This document shows, one piece after another, positions 27,406 to 36,310 of a stretch of DNA of 64,000 nt. Under the pieces are notes generated by a model. It did not search any database. It saw only the letters and a program-made list of their open reading frames with translations, and was not told where the DNA came from. Source of the DNA: an uncultured Pontibacter sp. GTDB lineage: Bacteria; Bacteroidota; Bacteroidia; Cytophagales; Hymenobacteraceae. Location of the stretch: contig NZ_CANMNI010000002.1 of assembly GCF_947499215.1 (NCBI RefSeq), forward strand, positions 248,001-312,000, in the 5' to 3' direction. A program made the position numbers and the translations under genes. Within the stretch, counting starts at the first letter, position 1. Each line of letters opens with the position of its first letter.

Positions 27406-28341
27406 TCACGATGTTAATACAGGGTTATCCACAGCCAAAACAGCGGTCCTTGTATCGGTTCTTCGCTTTGATTTTCTGTTGAATGTGAAGTCTATCCGTC
27501 CTAAAAACAGACCCGACCAGCCCACTTGGTTGATCATGGTTTCGTGGCCGTTTTCGTGGCGCAGCACTTCCGGTTTCTCCATGAAGGTATGGGTATGGCC
27601 ACCCAAAATCAGGTCAAGCCCGCTGACCTGCGTTGCCAGTTTGCGGTCGTCTATTTTTTCGGTGTCGTAGCTGTAGCCGAGGTGCGAGAGACAGATTACC
27701 AGATCGCATTTCTCTTTCTCGCGCAGGGCTACTACCATTTCACGGGCTTTCTCCACGGGGTCTAGGTATACGGTTTCGCCGTACATGTTCTTGCTCACCA
27801 AGCCATCCAGCTCTATACCTAAACCGAATACACCTACCCGTATACCTTGCTTTTCGAACACCTTGTAAGGCTGAAAACGGCCTTTCAAGATGGTGTTGGA
27901 GAAGTCATAGTTGGCAATCAGGAAAGGGAAGCCAGCCAAAGGTAGTTGTTTCTGCAGACCTTCCAACCCGATATCGAAGTCGTGGTTACCGAGCGTGGCG
28001 GCATCGTATTTCATCTTGGTCATGAGTTTGTACTCGAGCTCGCCCTCAAAGAAATTAAAGTAGGGCGTTCCCTGCCAGATGTCTCCGGAGTCAAGCAACA
28101 GCACATTAGACTCCTGCTGCCGGATGCGCTCGATGAGCGTGGCACGACGGGCCATGCCGCCCATGCCGCCATACTTGCGGCCATCGTCCGGGAAGGGGTC
28201 GATGCGGGAGTGCTGATCGTTGGTGTGCAGAATGGTCAGTTTGATGCCATCGCGTGCGGCCTCTGCCGAAAAGGGCAGGCCCAGCATGCTGATACCTGCC
28301 GCCCCAAGGGCCGTGTGCTTCAGAAAGTCTCTTCTCTTCAT
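27406..28341 (-). CDS. Tat-exported metallophosphatase (5'-nucleotidase N-domain)
   Basis: 311 residues beginning with a twin-arginine signal (KRRDFLK) and a hydrophobic stretch ending at AEAA (about 29). The metal-binding motifs of the UshA/5'-nucleotidase catalytic domain are present: LHTNDQHSR, LLDSGDIWQG, TLGNHDFD, CLSHLGYS and LGGHTHTF. It stops where the catalytic domain normally ends, and the substrate-binding C-domain is encoded separately just upstream (28355-29110, 13-bp gap). It probably cleaves nucleotides or other phosphoesters outside the inner membrane. Confidence 0.9.
   Translation of the reverse strand: MKRRDFLKHTALGAAGISMLGLPFSAEAARDGIKLTILHTNDQHSRIDPFPDDGRKYGGMGGMARRATLIERIRQQESNVLLLDSGDIWQGTPYFNFFEGELEYKLMTKMKYDAATLGNHDFDIGLEGLQKQLPLAGFPFLIANYDFSNTILKGRFQPYKVFEKQGIRVGVFGLGIELDGLVSKNMYGETVYLDPVEKAREMVVALREKEKCDLVICLSHLGYSYDTEKIDDRKLATQVSGLDLILGGHTHTFMEKPEVLRHENGHETMINQVGWSGLFLGRIDFTFNRKSKRRTDTRTAVLAVDNPVLTS
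27425..27433 (+). promoter_or_regulatory. Consensus DnaA box upstream of dnaA
   Basis: TTATCCACA matches the consensus exactly. A one-mismatch variant TTATTCACG lies at 27402-27410 in the AT-rich stretch 27361-27420. Both overlap the 3' end of the neighbouring gene or the dnaA upstream region. Two boxes fit dnaA autoregulation; they are too few to claim an origin. Confidence 0.5.
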
Positions 28342-28354
28342 GGTCAGGTTTGGC

Positions 28355-29110
28355 TTATTGGATAACAGTTACACGCTTTTCGGCTGGGGCAGTCACCTGC
28401 TTGCCGGATGCCGTGAGTTGCTGTATGTGCTGGTGAATGGCGTCGCGGAGCAAGAGGCCCAGCTTTTCGTACTTCAGCGGGTTCTTAAGCATGACAAGGT
28501 TATCACCGCCGCCAGCCAGGTAGTCCGACGTGACCAAGGTATAGGTCCTGTTTGGGTCATAGGCTTGGCCTTTGATCTTAATATCCTGTGCTTTGCCATT
28601 TGCCACGGTATAAGTTGTGTTGCCAAGGTAAATGATCTTGCGGGCAGCGGCATCGTCGAACAGTTGCTGGACGGCCTCTCCGCTTAGGGTGAGCACCACC
28701 ATTTCGTTCTCGAAAGGCATCAACTCAAAAATGTGGCCAGTGGTGATGTTTCCTTGGGGCAGCGGCACCCGCAGTCCACCTTCCGTTGTCACCGACAAGT
28801 CAATGGGCTTGCCATAAATTGGTTCGCTTTGGGTGAGTTGCAGGTCCACGACAAAGTTACCCAGCGGCGATTCGTAATCACCCTTGCCTAGAGCCACGGG
28901 TGCTGTTCCCACTACTTCCGACATTTTCACGGTCACTTCCTCGCGGTATGGGGCCACCAGCGCCTCTACGGCCGGGTCGGCTACTATATTTTTGTCAACG
29001 GCTACGTCCGTCTCGTCCAAATTGGCTGAGGGCTCCAAAGGCCGCTGGCAGGCGGCCAGCGTTAAGGCCAAGGCCAGTCCGGAGATGTATTTTAAAAAAG
29101 GGCGCTTCAT
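28355..29110 (-). CDS. 5'-nucleotidase C-terminal-domain lipoprotein
   Basis: 251 residues. Lipobox LTLAAC makes C21 the lipidated residue. The rest matches the UshA C-terminal domain (GKGDYESPLGNFVVDLQL, DLSVTTEGGLRVPLPQGNIT, NEMVVLTLSGEAVQQLF, YTLVTSDYLAGGGDN). In UshA this domain supplies substrate specificity. Here it is a separate lipoprotein made just before the catalytic subunit, so the two halves presumably meet in the periplasm. Confidence 0.88.
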   Translation of the reverse strand: MKRPFLKYISGLALALTLAACQRPLEPSANLDETDVAVDKNIVADPAVEALVAPYREEVTVKMSEVVGTAPVALGKGDYESPLGNFVVDLQLTQSEPIYGKPIDLSVTTEGGLRVPLPQGNITTGHIFELMPFENEMVVLTLSGEAVQQLFDDAAARKIIYLGNTTYTVANGKAQDIKIKGQAYDPNRTYTLVTSDYLAGGGDNLVMLKNPLKYEKLGLLLRDAIHQHIQQLTASGKQVTAPAEKRVTVIQ

Positions 29111-29132
29111 GGGGTGCTGCTGTAATTATCCC

Positions 29133-29164
29133 CAAAGTTATCAACATTGCGGGGCTCGGGCAAG
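29133..29164 (-). promoter_or_regulatory. Promoter of the split 5'-nucleotidase operon
   Basis: On the minus strand, TAACTTTG at 29140-29133 fits TAnnTTTG, with CTTG at 29164-29161 upstream at 20-bp spacing. The coding start is 23 bp downstream. Two near-DnaA boxes, TTATCCCCA (29126-29134) and TTATCAACA (29138-29146), overlap it, each with one mismatch. Confidence 0.6.
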
Positions 29165-29297
29165 ACTGCTACCAATATAAAATTCTGTATCACTGTCTAG
29201 AGTTTGGCTACCTCCTGCTGACCAATAACATCCAAAACGTACTATATTTAGAATTGATAATAAGCAAATTAGTCTAAACAGCCATCAAATCACATTT

Positions 29298-30629
29298 CTA
29301 TTTTTTTCCTTTCCCCGCCATATAATCCAGCGTGAGGCTCGTCAGCGTTTTTATACCTGTTCGCATACTACTCTCGTCGATAAAAAAAACGGGCGTGTGG
29401 TGGGCCGGGGCGGTTTTCGGGTCCTGTCCTTTGGGCATTCCGCCTATGAACAGAAACAGTCCCGGTATCTTCTGTTGGTAGAAAGCGAAATCCTCGGCAA
29501 TAGTAACCGGCTTCATCTGTACCACCTTGTCACGGCCGGCGGCGGCTTGTAGGGTAGGCAGCATGCGTTCGGTAAGAGCAACATCATTAAAGGTAACGGG
29601 GGCCATACGCTGGAAGCTTACTTCAGCGACCGCACCGCCACTCTCTGCTATTTTGGTGGCAGTCAGTTCTATCTTTTCATGGATCTGGTCCTGCATCTCG
29701 GGGCTGAAGGCGCGGATCGTGCCTTCAATCAGCACCTCCTCCGGTATGATATTGTTGCGCACACCGCCCTGTATCATGCCAATACTTACCACGGCCGGGT
29801 CTTCCGTCAGCTGCACCTGCCTGCTCACAATGGTCTGCAGACCCGTCACAATCTGCGCTGATACGGTAATCGGGTCCACGCCATCCCACGGATTAGCTCC
29901 GTGCACTTGTTTGCCTTTTACTTTGATGCGAAAAACATCGGCGCTGGCCATAATACCACCTGCTCTGTACAGTACCTGCCCCACTTCCGCCTGTGAGTTC
30001 ATGTGCAGCCCGAAGATCACCTCTGGTTTCGGCCCTTTGTCGAGCACGCCTTCTTTAATCATCAAGCTGGCACCTCCTTCCTCTCCTGCAGGCGCTCCTT
30101 CTTCGGAGGGCTGAAAGATAAACTTCACCGTACCCGGCAATTCGTTTTTCATACTGGCCAGAATCTCCGCCGTGGCCATCAGCATGGCAGTGTGGGCATC
30201 GTGGCCGCAGGCGTGCATCACCCCTACTTCCTGCCCGTTGAACGTGGTGCGCACTTTGGAGGCAAAAGGCACGTCGACCCGCTCGGTCACTGGTAGGGCG
30301 TCCATGTCGGCACGCAGCGCCACTACCGGACCGGGCTTCCCACCTTTCAAAATACCCACTACCCCGGTATGCGCTATACCTGTCTGCACTTCTATACCCA
30401 AGGATTTTAGGTGTTGAGCTACCTTTTCGGCCGTTCTTTTCTCGCGGTTTGCCAGTTCGGGATGTTGGTGAAAATCACGTCGCCACTCGATCACTTTCGG
30501 CTCTAGCTTGTCGACCATGGCATGGGCGCGGGAAACCAGCTTGTTTTGCTGTGCAGCGGCTGGCAAGGCGAGTGCCAGCATGAGGCCAACAATCGAGGTT
30601 TTTATCGTCAAGGTATAGGCGCTTTTCAT
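29298..30629 (-). CDS. M20-family amidohydrolase, exported
   Basis: 443 residues with a signal peptide (cleavage after AAAQ, about 27). Peptidase M20D features: RRDFHQHPELANRE, the metal motif HACGHDAHTAMLM, the acidic pair in QPSEEGAPAGEEGG and late FIGGMP with a HHTPVFFIDE ligand. Relatives hydrolyse N-acyl amino acids, hippurate or indole-acetyl amides; the substrate is not evident. Stands alone, divergent from mutA. Confidence 0.9.
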   Translation of the reverse strand: MKSAYTLTIKTSIVGLMLALALPAAAQQNKLVSRAHAMVDKLEPKVIEWRRDFHQHPELANREKRTAEKVAQHLKSLGIEVQTGIAHTGVVGILKGGKPGPVVALRADMDALPVTERVDVPFASKVRTTFNGQEVGVMHACGHDAHTAMLMATAEILASMKNELPGTVKFIFQPSEEGAPAGEEGGASLMIKEGVLDKGPKPEVIFGLHMNSQAEVGQVLYRAGGIMASADVFRIKVKGKQVHGANPWDGVDPITVSAQIVTGLQTIVSRQVQLTEDPAVVSIGMIQGGVRNNIIPEEVLIEGTIRAFSPEMQDQIHEKIELTATKIAESGGAVAEVSFQRMAPVTFNDVALTERMLPTLQAAAGRDKVVQMKPVTIAEDFAFYQQKIPGLFLFIGGMPKGQDPKTAPAHHTPVFFIDESSMRTGIKTLTSLTLDYMAGKGKK

Positions 30630-30842
30630 ATCAGTATCTCAATTAGCATTTACTAAGCTAACAATTTTATGTGAAAGCGTATGACTTGTGCAGGGGCCGG
30701 ACAGCTGAAATCGAAATTTCATTATACCGCCACAGGGCTGTTCGCGTAAAAAAAAGCTGCGTCATCTTAGCGCTATACCTCTCCCTGTTTTCATAAGCTG
30801 ATAGAGAAAGTATATATTTACAGGAAATAACACCCATATACG

Positions 30843-32681
30843 ATGACTGACGAGCAGAAGCTATTTTCAGAATTCAAGCCGGCTGCGGCAACCGATTGGG
30901 CGGAACGCACACAGAAAGACCTGCGTGAAACTCCTCTCGAGAGCCTATCTTGGCAAACCTATGAAGGCATTACGATCAAGCCCTACTATACCCGCGAAGA
31001 CATTCAGCACCTGCCCTTTGCGCACCAGAAACTTGGCGACTTCCCTTTTCTGCGCGGCAACGCCGGTAGCGACAACAACTGGCAAAACATACAGAAAATA
31101 AAAGCTTTAGGCAATGGCAGACCAGCTATCGACAAAGCAGCTGATGCCCTGAGCAGAGGCGCCGACGGCATTCACTTTATGGTGGAGGATCCGCAGGCTT
31201 TTGACATCGCCTACCTTGCCGAGAGCGTTGACCTTACGTTACAGACTGTCAGCTATACCTTGAGCGGTGATCCGGCCGATTTCCTAAAAGGACTCTATAC
31301 CTTGCTTTCAAAGCAGAACATCTCGCACCGCAACTTGAAGGGCTTCGTGAACTATGACCCCATGTCAGGAAAAGGCAAGCTGAGTGATGACGAAAACAAG
31401 ACCATCACCAAAGTGCTCGACCTGACCAAAGACAGCGCTGATTTCTATGGCGTAACAGTCTGCGGCACTAACTTCAGCAGCATTGGCGCTTCGCTCACGC
31501 AGGAAGTGGCCTATACCTTGAGTGCAGCCGTGGCCTATACCGATCGCCTCACCACAGCCGGTGAGCCTCTGGAATCGGTGCTGCGCAACATGCAGTTCTG
31601 CATGGGGGCCGGCACCAATTACTTTTTCGAGATAGCCAAACTGCGCACTTTGCGCCTGTTGTGGGCAGCCGTGGTAGAGGCCTACCAAGCCGAACCGGCG
31701 CTGGCAGCTAAACTGCGCATCCACAGCACCACTTCCAGCTGGTACCAGACCACCCTCGACCCTTACGTGAACATGCTCCGCGTGACCACAGAGGCCATGT
31801 CGGCAGTCCTTTCGGGTGCTGATTCGCTCACGGTTCTGCCTTTCGACAGCACCTTCAAGGATTCAGACGAGTTCTCAGAGCGCATCGCCCGCAATGTGTC
31901 CATCATCTTGAAAGAGGAATCATACCTTGACAAAGCCGTGGACCCTGCGGCTGGTTCCTATTACCTCGAGTCACTTACCAACGAACTAGCTACCAAAGCA
32001 TGGGAGCTGTTCAAAGAAGTGGAAGCACAGGGAGGCTTCGAGGCCGCTTACGAAAACGGTTTCATTCTGGGGTCTATCACTGAAGTGAGCCGCCAGAAGT
32101 TCCGCGATATTGCCACGGGCCGCATAGTACTGGTAGGCACCAACAAATATCCGAACCCGAAAGAAAAGATCGAATTCGACCCAGAGGAACTGATCCAACG
32201 CGCCGAATTTGACACAACACGCGCCGCTTACCCAACGGAGGTGATGCGCATGGCCACTGAACTGCACCTGCGCAAGCGCAAGCGCCGTCCGCGGGTTGTT
32301 ATCGCCGTGATCGGGCAGGCCGCCAAGCGCCACATCAACGCTTCCTTTGCAAAAGAGTTCTTCAGCTGCGCCGGTTTTGAAACAGATCTGCAGCAGTACG
32401 ACGACGTAGAGACTGCCGCCGACCGCTTGCTGCATGCAGCCGCCGAGGTAGTGGTGGTTTCTACTTCTGAGGCAACTTATGCCCGTGAGTTCGGACCTAA
32501 AATACGCCTGCACGAATCCAAGCCGACGATCATCATGGCCGATGATCCGCAGCATATGAAAGAGGACTTAGTAGCCAATGGCTATGATGAATTCATCTTC
32601 GAAGACTGCGATATGTCTACCATACTCGAACTGGTGCAGAAACGTCTGGAGCGGGAAGAAAACAATGGCGGTAAGCATTAG
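30843..32681 (+). CDS. mutA: Methylmalonyl-CoA mutase, small (non-catalytic) subunit
   Basis: 612 residues. The TIM-barrel part has the mutase pattern (GITIKPYYTREDI, GTNYFFEIAKLRTLRLLWA, AVDPAAGSYYLESLT). The C-terminal flavodoxin-like domain begins RRPRVVIAVIGQAAKRHINAS where MutB has the cobalamin ligand motif DGHDRG; the histidine motif is lost, as is usual for the small subunit. It pairs with MutB to convert methylmalonyl-CoA to succinyl-CoA. An NTF2-like gene starts inside its last codons. Confidence 0.95.
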   Translation: MTDEQKLFSEFKPAAATDWAERTQKDLRETPLESLSWQTYEGITIKPYYTREDIQHLPFAHQKLGDFPFLRGNAGSDNNWQNIQKIKALGNGRPAIDKAADALSRGADGIHFMVEDPQAFDIAYLAESVDLTLQTVSYTLSGDPADFLKGLYTLLSKQNISHRNLKGFVNYDPMSGKGKLSDDENKTITKVLDLTKDSADFYGVTVCGTNFSSIGASLTQEVAYTLSAAVAYTDRLTTAGEPLESVLRNMQFCMGAGTNYFFEIAKLRTLRLLWAAVVEAYQAEPALAAKLRIHSTTSSWYQTTLDPYVNMLRVTTEAMSAVLSGADSLTVLPFDSTFKDSDEFSERIARNVSIILKEESYLDKAVDPAAGSYYLESLTNELATKAWELFKEVEAQGGFEAAYENGFILGSITEVSRQKFRDIATGRIVLVGTNKYPNPKEKIEFDPEELIQRAEFDTTRAAYPTEVMRMATELHLRKRKRRPRVVIAVIGQAAKRHINASFAKEFFSCAGFETDLQQYDDVETAADRLLHAAAEVVVVSTSEATYAREFGPKIRLHESKPTIIMADDPQHMKEDLVANGYDEFIFEDCDMSTILELVQKRLEREENNGGKH

Positions 32682-33135
32682 AAGCCGTGTGCTATACCTG
32701 CTAGCGGGCATATTGCTGCTTGCTGCAACAGCCTTTACATTCAGAAACAACGAACAAGTACTGATGAACGACGCGATTACCGAAGTAAAACAGGCCCTCG
32801 ACGGGCAAGTAGCCGCTTGGAACAAAGGCGAACTGGAGAAGGCCATGGACTTTTACTGGGAGTCGCCGGACATGCTCTGGATTAGCCGCAATGGCACCGA
32901 AAAAGGCTGGAAGGAAGTGTTGGAGATGTTCCAGACCGACTTCACCGACCGCAGCAAGATGGGCGAGTATACCTACGAGCCTTTGCACATCGAGCAGGTA
33001 GGTCCGGAGGCCGTGTATTATGTGTACCGCTGGAAGATCGACCTGCAGGGCAAAAAGCTGATGGGCGGCGTATCGTCACAGCTCTGGAAAAAGGTAGACG
33101 GCCGCTGGGTCATCACCTCCGAGCACGCGAGTTAA
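32665..33135 (+). CDS. Membrane-anchored NTF2/SnoaL-like protein between mutA and mutB
   Basis: 156 residues from ATG 32665, preceded by GGGAAG; the longer frame from 32578 lies inside mutA and is unlikely. One N-terminal hydrophobic helix or signal (about 10-27) is followed by a DUF4440/SnoaL-type cone fold (VAAWNKGELEKAMDFYWESPDMLWIS, then WKKVDGRWVITSEHAS). It overlaps the mutA stop by 17 bp, so translation is coupled. Ligand unknown. It is probably exported, so a direct role in the mutase is doubtful. Confidence 0.8.
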   Translation: MAVSIRSRVLYLLAGILLLAATAFTFRNNEQVLMNDAITEVKQALDGQVAAWNKGELEKAMDFYWESPDMLWISRNGTEKGWKEVLEMFQTDFTDRSKMGEYTYEPLHIEQVGPEAVYYVYRWKIDLQGKKLMGGVSSQLWKKVDGRWVITSEHAS

Positions 33136-33147
33136 TTATTAAATTTT

Positions 33148-33283
33148 GAATGAGTGAATGAGTGAATATTTTCTCAAAATACACTCTTTTACTCACTCTG
33201 AACCATAAACAAAAAAAGCATTTTGAGGAGCGAATAAATGGGAAACCTATTCACTCATTCGCCCAATCAATCATTCACTCATT
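33148..33283. repeat. Nested inverted-repeat element between NTF2-like gene and mutB
   Basis: Outer arms: GAATGAGTGAAT occurs twice in tandem overlap at 33148-33167 and its exact complement ATTCACTCATTC at 33249-33260, with another degenerate copy at 33268-33283. Inner arms: CTCAAAAT (33173-33180) and ATTTTGAG (33220-33227). The whole could fold as one hairpin about 110 nt long in the mutA-mutB message. No protein-coding content is credible. Confidence 0.7.
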
Positions 33284-33287
33284 AGAA

Positions 33288-35432
33288 ATGAAACCTGACT
33301 TTTCGAACATAGACATCAACAAGGTCGCTTCGGCGGAGCACGGGCCCAAAGATCCGTTGCAGCCGAAGGGCTGGAAGACGGCTGAGCAGATTCCGCTGAA
33401 AAGCTACTATACCTCGGAGGACGTGAAAAACTTCGAGCACATGGACTTTGGCGCTGGTCTGCCGCCCTATCTGCGTGGACCTTACAGCACCATGTATGTG
33501 CAGAAGCCGTGGACCATCCGCCAGTATGCCGGTTTTTCTACGGCTGAAGAATCCAACGCTTTCTACCGTCGCAACTTGGCGGGCGGTCAGAAGGGTCTCT
33601 CCGTAGCCTTCGACTTGGCCACGCACCGCGGCTACGACTCCGACCATCCGAGGGTGGTGGGCGACGTGGGCAAGGCAGGTGTAGCCATCGACTCCGTGGA
33701 GGACATGAAGATCCTCTTCGACCAGATCCCGCTCAACGAGATGTCGGTGTCCATGACCATGAATGGGGCCGTGCTACCGATCATGGCCTTTTACATTGTT
33801 GCCGCCGAAGAGCAGGGCGTGACGCCGGAGCAATTGAGCGGCACCATCCAGAACGACATCCTGAAGGAGTTCATGGTGCGCAACACCTACATCTACCCGC
33901 CGGAGCCGAGCATGAAGATTATTGCGGATATCTTTGAGTATACCTCCCAGAACATGCCGCGCTTCAACTCCATTTCCATTTCTGGTTACCACATGCAGGA
34001 AGCCGGAGCCACTGCAGACATAGAACTGGCCTATACCTTGGCCGACGGTTTGGAGTATGTGCGCACCGGTCTGAAAGCAGGTATGGACATCGACGTGTTT
34101 GCGCCGCGCCTTTCTTTCTTCTGGGCCATTGGCATGAACCACTTCATGGAGATCGCCAAAATGCGTGCCGCCCGTATGCTATGGGCGAAACTTATCCACC
34201 AGTTCAACCCGAAAAACCCGAAATCGCTGGCCTTGCGCACGCACTGCCAAACTTCCGGCTGGAGCTTAACGGAGCAGGACCCGTTCAACAACGTGACCCG
34301 CACCTGCGTGGAAGCACTAGCCGCTGCCTTAGGTGGTACCCAAAGCTTGCATACCAACGCTCTCGATGAGGCCATCGCGCTGCCAACTGATTTCTCGGCC
34401 CGCATTGCCCGTAACACACAAATATACCTGCAGCAGGAAACGAACATCAACAAAGTGGTAGATCCGTGGGGAGGTTCTTATTATGTGGAGGCCCTCACAC
34501 ACGAGATAGCGCACAAAGCGTGGGAACTGATTCAGGAAGTGGAAGAACTCGGCGGCATGGCCAAAGCCATCGAGACCGGTCTGCCGAAAATGCGCATCGA
34601 GGAAGCCGCTGCCCGCAAGCAAGCCCGTATCGACTCCGGCAAGGACGTGATCGTGGGTGTGAACAAATACCGCCCAGACCAGATTCAGGAAATTGACATC
34701 CTCGACATCGACAACACGGCCGTGCGCGAGTCGCAGCTCCGCAGACTGGCACAGGTAAAAGACCTCCGCGACAACATAGCAGTGGAAGAGGCGCTTAGTG
34801 CCTTGACAAAAGCCGCTGAGTCCGGTGACGGCAACTTGCTGGAACTGGCCGTGAACGCCGCTCGCCACCGTGCTACATTGGGTGAGATTTCTGACGCATT
34901 AGAAAAAATTTACGGAAGACACAAAGCTGTGATACGATCCATATCAGGCATTTACTCTGCCGAGCTCTCCGACGACGAGAACTTCGAGCGGGCTAAAGTA
35001 CTGGCAGACCAGTTCGAGGAGCTGGAAGGCCGTCGACCACGCATCATGGTCGCCAAAATGGGGCAGGATGGTCACGACCGCGGCTCCAAAGTAATCGCCA
35101 CCTCCTTCGCCGATCTCGGCTTCGACGTGGACATTGGCCCATTGTTCCAGACCCCAGCCGAAGTAGCCATGCAAGCTGCCGAAAACGACGTGCACGTCGT
35201 GGGCGTATCCTCGCTGGCAGCCGGCCACAAAACGCTGGTGCCGCAACTGATCGAAGAGCTCCGCAAGCTGGACCGCGATGACATTATGGTGATCGTAGGC
35301 GGTGTTATACCTGCTCAAGACTACGACTTCCTGTTCAAAGCAGGGGCTACGGGGGTGTTTGGCCCGGGTACCATTATCTCGGTAGCCGCTCAGAATATTT
35401 TGGAGCAGTTGATCAGGAGAATAGAGGAGTAG
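33288..35432 (+). CDS. mutB: Methylmalonyl-CoA mutase, large (catalytic) subunit
   Basis: 714 residues from ATG 33288 (MKPDFSNI). An upstream in-frame ORF start at 33162 runs through the inverted-repeat element and is rejected. The barrel holds [38 protein letters not shown] and [16 protein letters not shown]. The C-terminal cobalamin domain begins [15 protein letters not shown], with H596 as the probable cobalt ligand, followed by [14 protein letters not shown] and [12 protein letters not shown]. It isomerises methylmalonyl-CoA to succinyl-CoA. A hairpin follows at 35458. Confidence 0.97.
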   Translation: MKPDFSNIDINKVASAEHGPKDPLQPKGWKTAEQIPLKSYYTSEDVKNFEHMDFGAGLPPYLRGPYSTMYVQKPWTIRQYAGFSTAEESNAFYRRNLAGGQKGLSVAFDLATHRGYDSDHPRVVGDVGKAGVAIDSVEDMKILFDQIPLNEMSVSMTMNGAVLPIMAFYIVAAEEQGVTPEQLSGTIQNDILKEFMVRNTYIYPPEPSMKIIADIFEYTSQNMPRFNSISISGYHMQEAGATADIELAYTLADGLEYVRTGLKAGMDIDVFAPRLSFFWAIGMNHFMEIAKMRAARMLWAKLIHQFNPKNPKSLALRTHCQTSGWSLTEQDPFNNVTRTCVEALAAALGGTQSLHTNALDEAIALPTDFSARIARNTQIYLQQETNINKVVDPWGGSYYVEALTHEIAHKAWELIQEVEELGGMAKAIETGLPKMRIEEAAARKQARIDSGKDVIVGVNKYRPDQIQEIDILDIDNTAVRESQLRRLAQVKDLRDNIAVEEALSALTKAAESGDGNLLELAVNAARHRATLGEISDALEKIYGRHKAVIRSISGIYSAELSDDENFERAKVLADQFEELEGRRPRIMVAKMGQDGHDRGSKVIATSFADLGFDVDIGPLFQTPAEVAMQAAENDVHVVGVSSLAAGHKTLVPQLIEELRKLDRDDIMVIVGGVIPAQDYDFLFKAGATGVFGPGTIISVAAQNILEQLIRRIEE

Positions 35433-35457
35433 ATTCTAGTTAAGAATTAAGAGTTAG

Positions 35458-35489
35458 AAGCTGCAGTTGACTTTGGTTGGCTGCAGCTT
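35458..35489 (+). terminator. Terminator after mutB
   Basis: AAGCTGCAG at 35458-35466 pairs with CTGCAGCTT at 35481-35489, followed by TTGTATTTTTA. A 9-bp stem with a T-rich tail. Confidence 0.65.
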
Positions 35490-35559
35490 TTGTATTTTTA
35501 AGTGAGGGTGATCTTTTAGACACACGGCCTCTCCTGTAGGGTATACAGCCTAACTGTAC

Positions 35560-35591
35560 TTTGCCATAGCCCTTTTTAAGCCGTACCTTTG
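35560..35591 (+). promoter_or_regulatory. Bacteroidota promoter, TTTG-N20-TACCTTTG
   Basis: TTTG at 35560-35563 and TACCTTTG at 35584-35591, with exactly 20 bp between them, match the Bacteroidota housekeeping consensus. The ATG of the next gene follows 22 bp downstream. Confidence 0.8.
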
Positions 35592-35612
35592 TGACACTTA
35601 TAAGATTCCAAT

Positions 35613-36020
35613 ATGTCTTCAAAATCAACAAAATACCTCCTGCTTGGCCTTGCCGCTGCCCTTGTCATATACTTCATTTACGACTCCTTCTCCCAACCCA
35701 GCGTGGACGACCTGAGAGGCGATTTTAAAGAAGCGGCTTTTTACCGCAACGAGAATAACACCGGACCAATCGTGCGGATTTATGCCGTAACGGTAGCCGA
35801 TACGCTTTGGCAGGAAATGGAACAATATGGCAACTACATGCCACATACCAAGTACGGCACTACGCGGGTATACTTCTTCCTAAACAATCAACCAGCACCG
35901 GATCAGGTACAGCCCGGTCAGCAGAATTTTGAACCTCAATTCGAGCCTTATACCTTGGCCCGCTACGAAAAGGACGCCATGGGGCAAGTCTCCTTTATAC
36001 GGCATCCTTTCAGGCGCTAA
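35613..36020 (+). CDS. Membrane-anchored orphan protein
   Basis: 135 residues: a single N-terminal hydrophobic helix (about 8-25), then a soluble domain (FKEAAFYRNENNTGPIVRIYAVTVADTLWQEMEQYGNYMP) with a DRVQPGQ-like proline/glutamine loop. I do not recognise the family. It has its own consensus promoter and its own terminator (36085-36124), so it is a monocistronic unit. Confidence 0.65.
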   Translation: MSSKSTKYLLLGLAAALVIYFIYDSFSQPSVDDLRGDFKEAAFYRNENNTGPIVRIYAVTVADTLWQEMEQYGNYMPHTKYGTTRVYFFLNNQPAPDQVQPGQQNFEPQFEPYTLARYEKDAMGQVSFIRHPFRR

Positions 36021-36084
36021 CTTCTGACTTGACACAGGTGGCACGATGTAAACCACTGTCATTCAAACAGGTATAAAACTCAAG

Positions 36085-36124
36085 ATAAAACAGGGAGACT
36101 GCTCAGGCAGTCTCCCTGTTTTAT
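36085..36124 (+). terminator. Strong terminator hairpin
   Basis: An 18-bp perfect stem, ATAAAACAGGGAGACTGC at 36085-36102 with 36107-36124, and a 4-nt loop. It ends the orphan transcript. The rest of the spacer to 36310 is AT-rich and holds no recognisable gene or box. Confidence 0.85.
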
Positions 36125-36310
36125 TATATTACAATAGTAATACTTTCAACGAAGTCAGACACTTCATACAATTTCAAGATTTTCCAGCAGGTATTCACGA
36201 AATAAAAAATCTTACTGGTTTATCGCTTGTGTAATAGGTTGCATAATAGTATACTTGACCCCTTGTTTCTCTAATTCGTATGAATACACATTCATATAAA
36301 TGCGCTGACC

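Noticed and set aside
33148..33283. CRISPR-like repeat array
   Set aside because: Repeats are short, overlapping and inverted, with no regular spacers or cas genes.
33162..33287. N-terminal extension of MutB
   Set aside because: The open frame runs through the inverted-repeat element, and its sequence is low-complexity and unlike any mutase N-terminus. The family start MKPDF lies at 33288.
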